Of a DNA stretch of 64,000 nt, positions 35,440 through 49,000 are shown in pieces. A program made the position numbers and the translations under genes. The stretch's first letter is position 1; every line of letters starts with the position of its first letter. This DNA comes from Epiperipatus broadwayi. Its lineage: Eukaryota; Onychophora; Udeonychophora; Euonychophora; Peripatidae. Under the pieces are notes generated by a model, which saw nothing but the letters and a program-made list of their open reading frames with translations, made no database searches and was not told where the DNA came from. The stretch covers positions 12,831,254 to 12,895,253 of the forward strand of contig JAQFVV010006197.1 in NCBI GenBank assembly GCA_028023455.1, in the 5' to 3' direction.

Positions 35440-36439
35440 AGTAAGGTTGTTATGAAAAAAATAGAGAGAAGAAAAAATTCAAAGTAGCAACAACATAATA
35501 ATAGTATTCAATACAAAACAAAAAATAAACGATGATTTATGTAAAAAAAAAAGATGATTATCTGATTCATAAACTAATGCCATCATCATAAAATTAAAAA
35601 AAGATCATTCATACATACATTCATCTATGGGACAAAGAAGAAGGCCATGATATTTCATTGGCTTAAATTCAAAGGCAAAGGCTTGTAAATACCTGGACTA
35701 GCTAATAAGCAGCCCATTCATGTTCATTTATGATATGAATAATTATATAGTAATAACAGCTGCAGTGATAAAAATATATGGAATGGATATTAGAAAATTT
35801 GGCCCGTTCAATTCCTTTAATATCTAAAAAAGGAATCAAAGAATCTCCTTTAGTTAATAGAAAATTTCTTTCTGCAGCCATAAATTCATATATAAAAATA
35901 TTAACTATTATTACAATGTGACTACGTGTTAATAAATGAGTAACAAGTATACATATAATAAATAGATATGGACATTGTAAATATATAAAATAGAATGAAG
36001 TGATATCAAATCTTTAAAGTGCAGACTACGTTATTTATTAAAAAGCACTATAAGATAAAAAAAAATCAAATGAATTCCCACTTTTGGGCATTACCATTTT
36101 CAACTATCTTTAGAAATGATTAATCTATATGCCAACATAACTTCATCATTATTTAAATACCTGAGTATTTTAATATCAAAGCGTTCACAATAATTGGTAT
36201 TTTAATAAAAATGAAGTTGATATTGGTGTGAAAATCAATCATTTCTAAAGTAGAAAAGAGCTGTGGTCCTTAACATATACCCTATAGAGAGTGGTACAGA
36301 TTTGATTTGATGTCAATTTATTATAGATATATATTAGATATTAAATGACTGGAATAATTAAAAAGTACAAATCATGACATACAAATTTTGTATAAAATAA
36401 AAATCTAAATAAAATAAAATACAAACATGAATAACTTAC
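35440..36439. other. HPRT intron 3, distal part
   Basis: AT-rich intron leading to exon 3. Nothing recognised. Confidence 0.4.
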
Positions 36440-36629
36440 CACATAACTTTTCAGTCGAATGAAATCAATAGCTATAGGAATAGACTTTTCTGAAGTAGAA
36501 TTCAAATGTTGGATTTTATCCAAGAGATCAGAATAAAATTTGTAACCACCTTTAAGTACACAAAGGCAATGGAGATAAGTATTGTCTTTACCTAATTCAT
36601 TACAAATATCAATTGCCAAACGTTCAATT
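36440..36629 (-). CDS. HPRT1: HPRT exon 3 (pyrophosphate-binding loop)
   Basis: A 190-base exon from acceptor TTTTTTTAG to donor GTAAGT. It completes the split Arg codon from exon 2 and encodes 63 residues: [19 protein letters not shown], then [19 protein letters not shown], and ends [22 protein letters not shown] is the conserved loop that contacts PRPP pyrophosphate. RLKSY is the start of the mobile active-site loop containing the invariant Ser-Tyr pair. It is two codons longer than human exon 3 between the first helix and LCVLKGG. Confidence 0.95.
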
Positions 36630-36742
36630 CTAAAAAAATAAATAAATACAAAGGATCTTACTCTTAATATATACAATTATATACATGAAATTAATTTTTC
36701 AGAAATATTACCAAATACATCACTTTCTTTATTTTGCTGTAA

Positions 36743-36884
36743 TATCTTATATAAATGCAATTTATCCAATCTACTTTGAACACTTTTTAGCAAAAAACCT
36801 TTTATTGTACATATATGTACCATGAAAGGTTTTTTGTTAAAAATTGTTCAAAGTGGAGTGTATAAATTGCATTTATATAAGATT
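36743..36884. repeat. Short perfect-looking hairpin (MITE-like)
   Basis: Arms of about 68 bases with few mismatches meet near 36813. The outer ends read ATCTTATATAAATGCAATTT and its complement, the inner part AAAAAACCTTTTATTGTAC. It lies in HPRT intron 2, 114 bases upstream of exon 3 in gene orientation. Confidence 0.65.
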
Positions 36885-36984
36885 AATTTTTGTACATAAT
36901 TTGCATTTTATATCAAACAGTACTCAGTATAAATATTTGAACACCTGCATTTGAATACGTATAATCAAGTATAACGGTCTGGGA

Positions 36985-37041
36985 GTTAGGATCGAAGCTA
37001 GCAGTCTTATTGTATCTGCACTACAGAGCGCCACTAGGCTA
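36985..37041 (-). repeat. tRNA-derived SINE head
   Basis: The minus strand has A-box TAGCCTAGTGG (37041-37031) and B-box-like TAGCTTCGATCCTAAC (37000-36985), spaced as in a tRNA. No complete cloverleaf could be drawn. Confidence 0.5.
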
Positions 37042-37319
37042 CTTGAACCTAGAAAATTTATAGAGTAGGCAGATACGTGCTATTAAAGATCTAACTTTTA
37101 TTTATTAAGACTGTCAGCCCTTGCCACTAGCTCAGTGGAGATGCAGAGATAATATATATATCTTTATTTAATCTCTATCTTAAATATATACAAAAATAAA
37201 AGCCACTGCCAGTAATTAAAGCACAAGCAACATTTATTAACGCACATATATAATCATTTAAAATTTGAGGAAAAACATTTATTATTTTAGATTTGAATAT
37301 TAACTTTTAATTTAAATTA

Positions 37320-38270
37320 TTATTTTAAAATTTTAAACCATCCTCACAGATGAATTTAATAATATTTTTTTAAGAGTGTCGAGTATGAATAAACTATATA
37401 GATTGCATTTGAAAAGAAAATATTCTATCCCTTATTTAACCTTAGGCCAAAAGTTCACAGTCAAACCGACGTCAATCCATCTGATATATCGATGTATTCA
37501 ATGCAACATGAATATGACAGCACAAAAATACCATACTGTCAGGAATGTACATCTGAACAGCATGGTTAGAGAAGACATTCATTCTCATCCAGACAGGAAT
37601 GCTACATCTGTCTGGCAAGAAGAACAATAAAAAAAAACTCCATAGGAAGAGACTGCATTTTCCGTCTTACTATCCCCTTCCATAAGCAAAAAGGGGTGTG
37701 CAGCATATAATGGAGATCCTGCAATGGCGGACCTCATACTACATTTACTAATTATACCGATATATCCAATCCATTGACCCAATCCAACTACGAAACAAAT
37801 AAACTAAGATTAACCCTCCCTTAATTAATTAATATAAATCTATATAGCCATTCATGCCCGACTTAATTTTGACATTTATATAATTTCACACAGATGAATT
37901 TTATAAAAGTTTGTTTTATAATGTTGAGTATAGATCGGCTACATAGATTACACAGTCAAAAACATTTCAAAATAAACATAAACGATCAAAATATAAAGTT
38001 ATTGATGGAATTGCAGAGGGAAATTTACAAGAAACCCAATGGCATTCATCATAAGATGCCGCATTGACACCAATAACAAAAAAGATATCTGAATAAATAC
38101 ATTTTAGATACTCACCATAAGGTATTATTTACCGAATGTCTATATATTCTAATCAAATATGAAAACAAAAACATAATTAAACGTTAACGAATCTATGCAA
38201 GCGTCTATACCCAACTTAAATTTAATGCATTTAAATAATTTATACAACAAATATTAATAATAAAAAAAAA
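37320..38270. repeat. Diverged direct repeat of about 540 bases
   Basis: A block CACAGATGAATTT, then GAGTATGAATAAACTATATAG at 37340-37400, recurs diverged at 37878-37945 (CACAGATGAATTTT, then GAGTATAGATCGGCTACATAG). A partial third start is at 38200-38245. The 84-codon frame at 37376-37630 falls inside and has no recognisable family. Function unknown. Confidence 0.4.
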
Positions 38271-39499
38271 TGGAAATGATTTTTAGCAAACTCAAATGTA
38301 TAAAAATTAAACATTAATAATTGATTTGAAAAGTCAGATTAAAGTTCATTTAAAAAAAAATTATGTTTAGCTTGTCAAATCTTTAAAGTTCTTAATTACT
38401 TGTAGTAAAATTTTTCCATTTATATCTTATAGTAGAAGAGCTCCCGGTTCCTGGTATCAATTCCCACGAAGTCTTTATTTGAAGACTAGTCTATCTGAAG
38501 GTGGCCTTAGCTGGTTCAATCCTGATATTATAGTCATTTCATTTGAAATAAGAGAGAGAGCGACAAGTGCATCTTAGTCTTATCGCTCTTCTCACAAAAT
38601 CAAGCTGGAACTGTTCTTAATTTCAATATTTTTCCTTTTATACTGATCGTCCGGATTCACTGAACAATGGTTTCCTGTTCCAATTTTTCGTTATGGTCCG
38701 AGCCTTCATTGCTGCTTCTATTGGACATCTAATTTATTTTTGTTCTCTTATCTATATTTCATCTGACCTTTTTATATAAGATCCCCAAGGGCTAGTTTGC
38801 TTTTCGATAATTAATAAACACATCATTTCCATTTACAAAAATATTTTATCTTTAGATCTTGTACTTTTTTATAAAAAAGTACGTTCAAATATTTTTTTTT
38901 TTAAAAAGAAAATAATTTTTAAAGTTTTGCATCTGTGCGAATATATATACGTACATTGAACAATTCTTTAATTTTAGCTTTTTTTATTTTATTTTTATTT
39001 ACGAACTTAAAACCGTTTTTATTCTAATTTTAAATTGATGTAACGGCATATACCGTTACACAAGAGATAATATCACTGATCCATGAATAGAAATAAACAG
39101 AAAAGTTGAATAACAAATACAGTTCTGGTCATGGATAACCAGCTCACAAATGAATCTGAGAGATTTTCTGTAATTCCTACAGCTAAATACCCACTGATCG
39201 TCTTATCAGGAAACAGCAATGTAGGATAAACTTCAGTGATTTCAAGTTTGTTTCTTTTATGAAAATGATTCATAAAAGAATGATTTTAAATACTCAACAT
39301 AAATTTAAAAAAAAAAGGAAGAAGGCAAAAAGTTTAAGATAAAAAAGTTTTGTCCACATTGACTTTAAAGGACTAAATGCTATATTGGAAGACAAGTGCA
39401 TAAGAAACTGACTAAAATTTCAGTGTGTGATACATATCGAGGTCAATAATATAAAGATATCCAAGAATAAGCCAAATAAGACATTTACTATAAAAAGCA

Positions 39500-39780
39500 A
39501 TAAGAGGGTAGTCCTGAAAACAGTGACCAAGATAGATCTGTAAAAAAAAAAGAAGAGGCAAAAAATGAAATACTGATTAGACAATTGGCTCTATTCTGGT
39601 AATATCTAATAAATGAAGATGAACTGATGCTCCACCCAGATTTAAGAGAAGAATTTGATAGAAAGTTTAATTTGGGGTTTGAGAAATTGTAAGATTTAAA
39701 AGTAATTTTTGGTATTAAAAAAAAAAAACTAAGCATCTTCAACAATAAAAAAGATATGAGTATACCATAAGAAATAGATT
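39500..39780 (+). pseudogene. Decayed unidentified coding fragment
   Basis: One plus-strand frame reads protein-like between stops: ENSDQDRSVKKKEEAKNEIL, a stop, LINEDELMLHPDLREEFDRK, a stop, then DLKVIFG. The charged composition differs from the surroundings. I do not recognise the family. The 85-codon minus-strand frame here is its shadow. Confidence 0.3.
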
Positions 39781-40886
39781 ACTGGAAAAAGTAGCATCTA
39801 GTAAAATTAATTTGTTTAAAAAAATTACAAAATTAATAAAATTGACTTTGGAAAATTTTATGTTTGATTAGCTTAATCTTATCCCAATAAACTGTTTTTT
39901 TCAGAGATTAATATTTGTTGTATACATATGTAAATAGAGCCACTAAAGGCACACATTTAATTAAGTGAAAATAAAAGTAATTAGATCGGGCTGCATTAAC
40001 TAAATAAAGTAATCACAGAGGCGTTGTTTAACAGATTGGATTATCAAGGGAATTAATAACCAAATGAAGCCATTTACACACACGCGAGAAAATGTATTAA
40101 TACTCCAGAAAAGAAGTGATGAGAGTGGGATTTCAAATTGTGGCAATATAAAAAAAAGTGGGGAAAAAAAGATATATCGCACCTTGTGCTTTTGTTCTTC
40201 ATGAGTGCTGCTGCTTTTCGGACTGCGAACCCAGATTCTCGGCACCTGTAGGTGAATCCAGACAATTAGAGTAAAAGCAGACTGCACCGGTCTTAATATA
40301 ATTTTTAAACACCCTAAGTGGCTCTTACGAGGGTTATTTGCGTCACCTAGTCAAGGTACTGTGCATTTTATATTACTGTAGACAGAGAAGGGGATTTGAA
40401 CTTTAATGCAGTCAGATTATGTATATATATATGTTAACCAATTATCATAACTGTTGTTAATGTGAATTATTATGTACCAATAAAGATTTAGTGTAAATTA
40501 GTCGGTGATTCTTATTTATAATAAAGTATTAATATTTGTGATCATTCAGCTACAGCTGAGGACACTGCAGTATTTAATAAAAATTTTAGATTTTTTTTAG
40601 TAGTACAAAGCAGAAGTTAATCTATGGAGTATTTATTTTATTCACTTCACCAGAATTAAATAGTGCATTACAATGTAATCATGTTTTCTTTTATTTTAAT
40701 GTGCCAACATTCACTCATTTGCCAAATCCAAATTATGCTAGAAACTTTCCCCTTTACTTAAAAATATTTAATCATTAAAATATTGACTAACAGTTGGTAG
40801 TTACTGGGAATAGATATCAGCAGAATATATTTTTAAAAAATTCTAATTGGGAAATCCTCAACTACTAGAAAAAGTTTCAAATTTCA

Positions 40887-40941
40887 CCCAAATTTAAACT
40901 TATTATAGACATGGTAAGCAAATGCTTTAACCGCTATACTA
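40887..40941 (-). repeat. tRNA-like SINE relic
   Basis: The minus strand has A-box-like TAGTATAGCGGTTA (40941-40928) and B-box-like AGTTTAAATTTGGG (40900-40887). Degenerate; no intact cloverleaf. Confidence 0.4.
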
Positions 40942-40999
40942 AAAAGCTCTTCTCAAAATGAATCAATTCAAATATTTTTTTAAATTTTTTATTAAGAGC

Positions 41000-43770
41000 A
41001 ATTTATAAAATATAAATACAGTATATACATATTTTACTAAAAGTAATTCACAGAGAATAAATATATTTTAAAAAATACTGAGTACTAAAAATGAATAATA
41101 ATAAAAAAGGATATATATTGTAACAGGAAACAGGTTTGAATTCTGTTAAAGAGACTCTAGATAACCACACATATATGTAGATGTGGTAATCAGATGTATA
41201 TATTTGACTGAATTAAAATGATTGAATAAATTAGTCAAGATAGGCTTAAGAAGAGGTTTTGTACTCATTTGTTTTAGTGGAGTATATATATATTGCGCAC
41301 ATTCCAATTTAGCCTGTGACTAAATTACAATAGTGTGCATAAAATAACAAAGAAAAAAGTCATCATCACATTTTCTTATATAAGAAAGGGAAGTTTTAGG
41401 ACACCCAAGTTCAAACCCTACATGATCAAGTCCCCAAAAGCCTAGGACACAGAGAGTAGGAAAATATTTATGCTCTTTATTTATTTTGTATTGATAGGAC
41501 AAAAAGAGTAGTATATACTCTGAATCATTTAATAGTTGTCTTTAAAAGTTAGGATTAAAATACATAAACAGTTGCCTGTGGATACAAGCTTATTAACTTT
41601 TTCCAAAATTGATTTATACTTAATAAATTCTGCTATTCTTTCTATACTAATAATTTAAGTCTAATAATTTTACTAATTTAGTTTTGGAATATTAAGTTAT
41701 AGTTTTTTTTAATCATTCAGTTTTTTTTAATAGGCAGGTTTTCTGAATGTCTGAATGTGTGCTTGTATTTTACATAAATAAACTTACAGTTACACATATA
41801 TTAAAAGAAAGGATTTTGTTAAAATCATTTTATAATTTGTATGAAAAGCTATATTGTTTGTAAAGAATTAGATTATATTTTATTTAGACTAAAAAAAGGT
41901 CATAATTTCAGTTGACCAGTTCAGCTAACATTCATTAAAGTCAGAGGTTAATTAAGGAAAAGATAAAAATTCAGATTTTAGTCTTGAGAAAAAGAGCAAC
42001 TGTTATTAAGGTGAGGGAGTCCATGGCAGCTAACAATTTAATTACCAAGAAATCATATTATTTTAGGTCTCTTGCCAACAATTAATCTTTGAAAAACTGT
42101 CAATTTTAGGAAGAAATTGTCAGTGTTAATTAAATGGTTTGATTGATGAATGGCATCTGTTGTTTCTGGTAACAAAATATTGCAGGTCACAAGATGGACC
42201 AACTTGTATAAAAAATTTGGCAATAAGTCTGTTAGGAAAAAAATATTAAAATTTTGGGAGAGTAAACTAAATAAATTGTGGGGAAGAAATAAGACTTGAT
42301 TGCTGTCCCAAGCCAGCATTATTTTATATATATCTTTTTTGAATGTTTTCTACAGCCTAATGGCAGGCTAAATATATTTTTTGTCTGCGACTCTAGGCCA
42401 TCCATTGACCGATGCACATCTGAAGAGTTTGAGCCCAACGTATTAAACATCTTGTGACTGATTGCTAAAAATAAGAGAGAAGAAACTGATTGCTCACCTG
42501 GGTTTTAAATCTAAAATGAAAATAAGTAAGATGCTGAAAAGTATCAAACCATGCTATTTAATTTTGCCACTGACTGAGTTTAAACCCAAGCAGAATGATC
42601 AATAAATGAAAAAACTGCAAATATCCCTAGCCTATTAAAAATAATGATGCTGAGAATAAATGAAGAAACAATTCCAGTACTAAATAGTTCTTATGGAAGC
42701 CAGTAATTTAACCATCATCACTACAGTATAAGAATTGCAAGCCCATGCCAAAAAAAGAATAGGACTGTTCTAGTAAACTGCTGAATTGGTAAATATACAC
42801 GTGTTACCTATTGGTGTGTAGCTGCTGCCAAATTTATAAACATTCCACAAGCTGAATTTGAAATCTTGGAAAGTGCGTGCCTCGAGAAGGTTAAAGAAGA
42901 ACTGGTAATATGAATTTTAATTATATCAGTGACTATTAACAAAACTTTTAATAACAAATTCTTTATCTTTTTTTTAATCTCTGAACCTTAAACAAAATCA
43001 ATTAAAAAGAAGAGTTTCAGTAGTAATAGCTATTGCTTTATTGATGATATTATGTATTCTGAAATTATTATAGTATCCACTTATCTATATATTTTATTTT
43101 TATGAAATATATTATTGTATAGTAATTCAAAATGAGGAAATATGTTGTTTCTTATATGTTAAAAGATTTTTTTATATATTTTATTCATAACGGGAATCAA
43201 CACATACATACTTGTAGTAATATAATTATACTTTCCCACATCTATAGCTGTGAAGCCTGATTGTTGAAAGTGGTAGAAACTTAGCATTGGGGGAGCTAGA
43301 TTTGTTAAAAATAATGATTTGTGACCTCAATTGATCAGAGGGGGAGATAGGTAATTTGAAGTTTATTTATGTAAACGCTTTTTACCTCTTTATAATCTGA
43401 CCAACTCTTTCTAATTAATTTTTTTATTTTATTTTACATATTATGTTTAAATTTATAAGGTTACAAAGGATGTGCGTGCATAGTGTTTATTTTTTTTATA
43501 AAATATTTTTCTTTTGGATATAAGATTTTTAGTTATGCACTATACAAACTGATACACAAACATTATATGTTATAAATATTGAATACTGTCATTAAAGGGA
43601 AAGGGGGAAGATTTTAGTATCATTAATATTATGATTTAAATATAAACAATTTATCATTGTTATTTATATAAATTTTCATGTGTCTTTAAATATTATGTGT
43701 ATTCTATCAGCCAATAATAAATGTTGATTCGTTTTATTAAAAGAGGCGTATATCTTTATTAAGAGCTATT
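41000..43770. other. HPRT intron 2, unassigned
   Basis: No gene recognised. B-box-like TTCAAACCC near 41411 and a less AT-rich stretch at 42330-42900 suggest old retroelement debris. Confidence 0.35.
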
Positions 43771-43779
43771 CATCTTATT

Positions 43780-44041
43780 AATTATGATCATTCATCATCA
43801 CTGGTAAATATTAAGTCCCAATTTAAATGTAATAAAGTTAGGGAAATAATTATAAGTTTATAAAAGCTAAATTTTATGTTAGGCGTTAGTTCTAAAGTTA
43901 TTCTTTGACTTATGAATTATGATCATTCATCATCACTAGTGAATATTAATGGTTAAGTCCCAATTTACATATAATAAAGTTAGGCAAATAATTATAAGTT
44001 TATAAAAGCTAAATTTTATGTTAGGCATTAGTTCTAAAGCT
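43780..44041. repeat. Tandem duplication, unit about 135-142 bases
   Basis: AATTATGATCATTCATCATC at 43780 recurs at 43915. Both copies run through TAAGTCCCAATTTA and TTATGTTAGGC to TTAGTTCTAAAG. Copy two has a 7-base insertion and few substitutions, so the duplication is fairly young. Confidence 0.75.
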
Positions 44042-44049
44042 GTAGTTGA

Positions 44050-45926
44050 AAGTATCATTATCATCATCATGTTTTTAATCAATGATCTAAATAAATGTGT
44101 TTAATGGCCATAGATAAATAATGGTTTTCACTGTATTTTGTTTATCATTTGTAAGTCATTATAAGATAATGACTAACCTCAAAATCATCAAACATCATTC
44201 AAGGGTCAGTGAATTACCACCATAAACCTATAGTGTTTGATATGAGCTAGCAAGACTTATGAGAATGTTGAAATGCATTTATATTAAAATCTAAATAATA
44301 ATTTTGTCTGATAAATTTTACATGCATAACTAAAGCATAAGAATGTTTTATTTTTCTTAACGTTGGTGCAAATGTGATATGGTTCTAAAATACAAAATCC
44401 TACATCCTGTTATAAATAAGGTACCAAATGGGTTCAAACCAGGTACATCTATAAGTAGGTACAGAATATAACTTTGTCTGGATTTAGATAACCTAATGTC
44501 ACCCTGATAGACCATATTCACTTAGTAAAAACTTATAAAACTAGATAAAATGGTTTAAATTACTACTAGTTTATTTTGTTCATTTTTCCCTCAAGCCATT
44601 TGATTTATTTTGGGATATTTTATAAATTACAAATGGTTCACTATTTTTATTAGGTTACAAATGGCTGTCCAACGTCTTGCATGATACATTTGTAGCCAAC
44701 ACTTGCATTAGGGGCCACCATGAGTACTTCGAGTCCTAAGAGAATATAAAAGCCACAATTTTAATAGCCACTGAATTTATAAGGTTACAATATATGTTAT
44801 TATATAATCAAATGTATAAAAAGAATTTTCTGGAAAAGCATATAATGTTTATTTTTTTTCTTGTGTATAATTTTGTTTGTTTAATAAAAATAAAATATGC
44901 TAATGATGAAAAATAAAAATAGATATTAATCTATAGAATGCTTTTACCATATGTATTGTGTAAAGTTATTTTTAAAAGTTTCTAATAAAACTTTCAAGAT
45001 AAAAAAAAAACTTGCTAAAAGATTTTCTTTTGTAAAAAGAAATGAGAAAACAAAAGAAGCCGGATCTGAAACAGCGGTATACTGGACTAAGTAGATCACA
45101 TAGGATAATAATAAAAATATAGGACATTTTGGAGTTATGGGAGTATTGCATCAGAAAAAGGAGATAGAATTTTCTAGAAAAAAGAAAATATAAATAGAAA
45201 AATCAAGAGACCAGATGAGTATTATTAGATTATCTTTTAACTGCTGTGTATTAATTAATATTGAAGTAGTTGACTTATGATATTGGAAGAAAAATATATG
45301 CCGACTAACACGAGTATGTTGGGATAAAATCCTAAATGTGCTGGGATTTTACCCCCCATTCCACAAAGAAAACAAAAGATGCTATATGATCCAGTCATTG
45401 TTCAAAGCTAAAATCCACAACCATTCATATTCGTCTCGTCAAATTTTACGATTCATCATCATTTCATCAAAAGGTTTAGAAGCAAAGATATTCTTTTGGA
45501 CAATCTTTTTGGCCATAGTTTTTACCAAGTAAGCTTACTTTCTGCATGTATATGAATGCTCTAATTTATCCAGAGACTGAAGATAATATATATGTTCTTT
45601 TTAATTTATAATCGTACAAATTATAAATCATATTTTTATAGTTTGTAATTTTTTTGTATTTTAACTCATGTAAATAACTAACGCTAAAGATATAATAATT
45701 AATCTATGTATTAAATAATCATTTCTAACTGTTAAATATATATATATATGCTTACATTTGATTAAACATTTTTTCAGATGAAAAGATATAATAAATGAAG
45801 GAAAGAATTACAAAAGAATATGTATAGTTAACATTCGGAAATAATTCAACAACACTTGAAACAAATTAATTATAGGCATTTTATGTGATAAGCATTATTA
45901 AAAAGAAAAAGTATATTAATCATTAC
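44050..45926. other. HPRT intron 2, 5' part
   Basis: No feature supported apart from a B-box-like GGGTTCAAACC at 44430. Confidence 0.35.
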
Positions 45927-46033
45927 CTGTCCTGAATTACACCAGCAGGAATCATAACTTTATCTAAATCATCTTTATAATGATGTGGAATGCAAAAAAG
46001 ATTTGTGTCATAACCCTTAAAATCATCAGGTAT
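45927..46033 (-). CDS. HPRT1: HPRT exon 2
   Basis: A 107-base exon, the same length and phase as human exon 2. It follows the acceptor TTTTAG and ends at GACAG before the donor GTAATG. It encodes [19 protein letters not shown], then [17 protein letters not shown], close to human ISDDEPGYDLDLFCIPNHY and AEDLERVFIPHGLIMDR. This is the N-terminal part of the fold, which packs at the subunit interface. No frame damage is seen. Confidence 0.93.
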
Positions 46034-49000
46034 CTAAAACAAATAATATTTATAATTATTAAAACAAATAATGAAGAAATTATCAAAAAAAAAAGGGGGG
46101 GGGCAATAAAATTAGGCTGATTAAATTATCTGAAGTGAGGTTAATGTGAATATGAACTAACAATAAAAATAAAAAAATATGTGGAAATATTCAAATTTTT
46201 ATAATGTTTCATATACATTTTTTTTTTTAACTTCAGAGGAATATTAAAATAAATAAAGGTATCAGAAAAAAACTTAATTTATTTTTTTAAAAAAAACTTT
46301 TCTGCACAAACTAAAAATGATTATCTAAAATAATTGCAACATTATGATTATTATAATAAAAAACATATAAGCAAAATATTTTTCTGCTAGTTTCATTATA
46401 TATATTTTAAAAAGTAAATGAATAATAAGAATATACTGAGCAGATAATTTTGAAAACAAGGAAGTATTAAAAAGAATGGGTAAAAAAGAAGTCCTGTTCT
46501 TAGAGACCAGTGTGTTATGAAAAACATATTACAAAAGACTGTAATAAAGAAATATATAAGAAGAGAAAACAGATAATTCAATTAATTTATAGCAGAAAAC
46601 TAAAGATAAAAAAAAACATGGAAAAAGATGATTTTACAGAAATATGAAACCGGCTTAAAGCTGGTGATTTATGAATTTAAATATAATCTTAACATACAGA
46701 AAAAAAAACAATATATTTTGTTAGAATAAAAATTTCCATAAAAATAATTTGAAACATATATTAAATCTTTATTTTAAAATGGAATAATTTATCAAATTTT
46801 AAAACACTACATGTAAAAATATTAGTATAAATTGTAATAATACATACTTCTATACTGTAACACTAGCGAGATATATGTTATGAAACAAACATATATACCA
46901 GAGTTACGTAATTATAATTTAAAAATAAATGATTAAATTATTAATTAAAAATAAAAGTAGAAAATATAATATGTTTTTAAAGTAGGTTTTAAGAGACACA
47001 AATTTGCAAAAGTAAATGATTGCATCATATTTTATTCCCCTTCCTTTTCTCTTTTAAAATAAAAAAATTTTAGTATTAAAAGCGGGTGGTTGAAAAATCT
47101 AAAATAAAAAGATTTAAAACTCATTCTCTCCTTTTTATAAATTAAAAGAGTAAAATATTTAAAAATAAGTCTTAGTAAAAATCTAAAATAAAAAAAGATT
47201 AATTAATTAATTAGGAAATGCCAGTAAATTTCATGGCTGATAATGATATTGAAATTGTAATAATAAAAAACTATGTAAACTATCTCTTTGGGATAAAAGC
47301 AAGAAATAGTAGATTAATCTAGAAAAAGATTAGATTAAGGAAAAATCTTAAAATCAATTAGATTAAAGAAAATGTAAAATTTAATTAAAAAATAGATTTA
47401 AGTATAATAAAAACTAAAGTTATGATATGGAAAAAAACAATGGGAGAAAAGAGTATAAAAATCACAAAAGTCTATTGTTTTTATTCTGCTTGTGAGTCTG
47501 TTAATCATTCCAGTCTTCATGCTGTTATTGATGCATTACATTATTCATTGCTCCAGAGATGCAGAAATCTAAGGACAAAATAGAACCATTCATTATTGCT
47601 GCGGAAAATATTATTGCAGAAGCAGCAGAAGTAGCAACATGTGTTACTAGACTGTCTTGGAAGTGTTTGAAGTCTTTCGCTAAAAATCAATTGACCACAT
47701 CTGGAACCAATGCTTAAATGCTGCTGCATACTCTCTCCTATTGTCAAGCCAAGACAAAAACTGAAATCATCAATGGAGACCAAAAAGCCAACTGGTTGGA
47801 AAGTAACAGTGATGCAAATCAAAAACAAAGGAACTGTGTCATCTCAATCTCACAAAAACCTAGGTAAATATATTTTCCATAATAATGGCTTATAGACACT
47901 TGATATATATATATATATTTAAATGAAATTAGCTCTAACAAACGATTATATAAAAATTAGCCTGATTAATCATTTATATTTATGTAAAACATTAGATCAT
48001 TATATTATATATATGTGCTTGAATAAATATAAATGTTTGCTTAAGTATTATTTGGACTATTCTCTCTCTTTCTTGTCACTGCGTCACCGGTTATTTAAAG
48101 ATATAAATGTCTGTGTGTTAAGTTAATGTGCTGGATCCCCTGATTAAGAGTATGAGCTAGCTTGGGATATTTCAAGCATTGGATTGTGTGCCAGTCATCC
48201 GAAGCATGCCGGTTATATAACATATGGTCGGTTGTCACCTGAATTTGATCCTCAAATCAAATAAAATGCTTTGGATGGCAGATTTTGTTCCAGCAGTTGA
48301 AATGGGCCACGGTCAGTAAATGTGGTCATGTTATGCTTTGTATAGCACAATCTATAGCTATCAATGGTATTCTCCCCTCTGCTTGAAGTGCCGGTCTGCT
48401 CCTGTATTATTAAAGATATAAAATAGTAATTACCAAGAAAAAAAATGTATTAAAGTTTAGATATTAAAACTTAATTAAAAGTCACGATATTAAAACTTAT
48501 TAAAGCCAAAAGATATTAAAAGGTTATGTTTAAAAGAATTTAAACCTAGTAATATACCAAGTTATTTGGAGGGATCAGGTTCAATACTAAATACCAAAAA
48601 GTGGTGATTACTCCATAAAAAATCATTGAAAAATTTAAATAAATCACACACAGACAATTATTGCTATGTTCCCTGATAATTCATTTTCAAATCTAGATTC
48701 ATAAATTTGTATAATATTATTGTTTCCTGCTGCTGAGGTTAACTTTATACTACAATCATTCTGGATACTTTTTTAAAGCAGTTTTGTTTCATTTGTGAAT
48801 TTTTTTTTCATTATCAATATAAAATATACATTTAATTAATTTCATTTTAATTTAAATAAATAATTAACTAACTGTGGTATGATTTTTTAAAAGTGGATCT
48901 TCTTTTCACGCTATAAATATTAAATTTTTACAAGAATCATTTTCATATCTTTTTTTTAATAGCATTTTTGTGAATATTGGCTTTATATAAAGATTAGGCA

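Noticed and set aside
41390-41470. SINE head with B-box-like TTCAAACCC
   Set aside because: No A-box found at a suitable distance.
47541-47828. 95-codon minus-strand frame
   Set aside because: No family motif. A protein-like frame also exists on the other strand, and neither could be supported.
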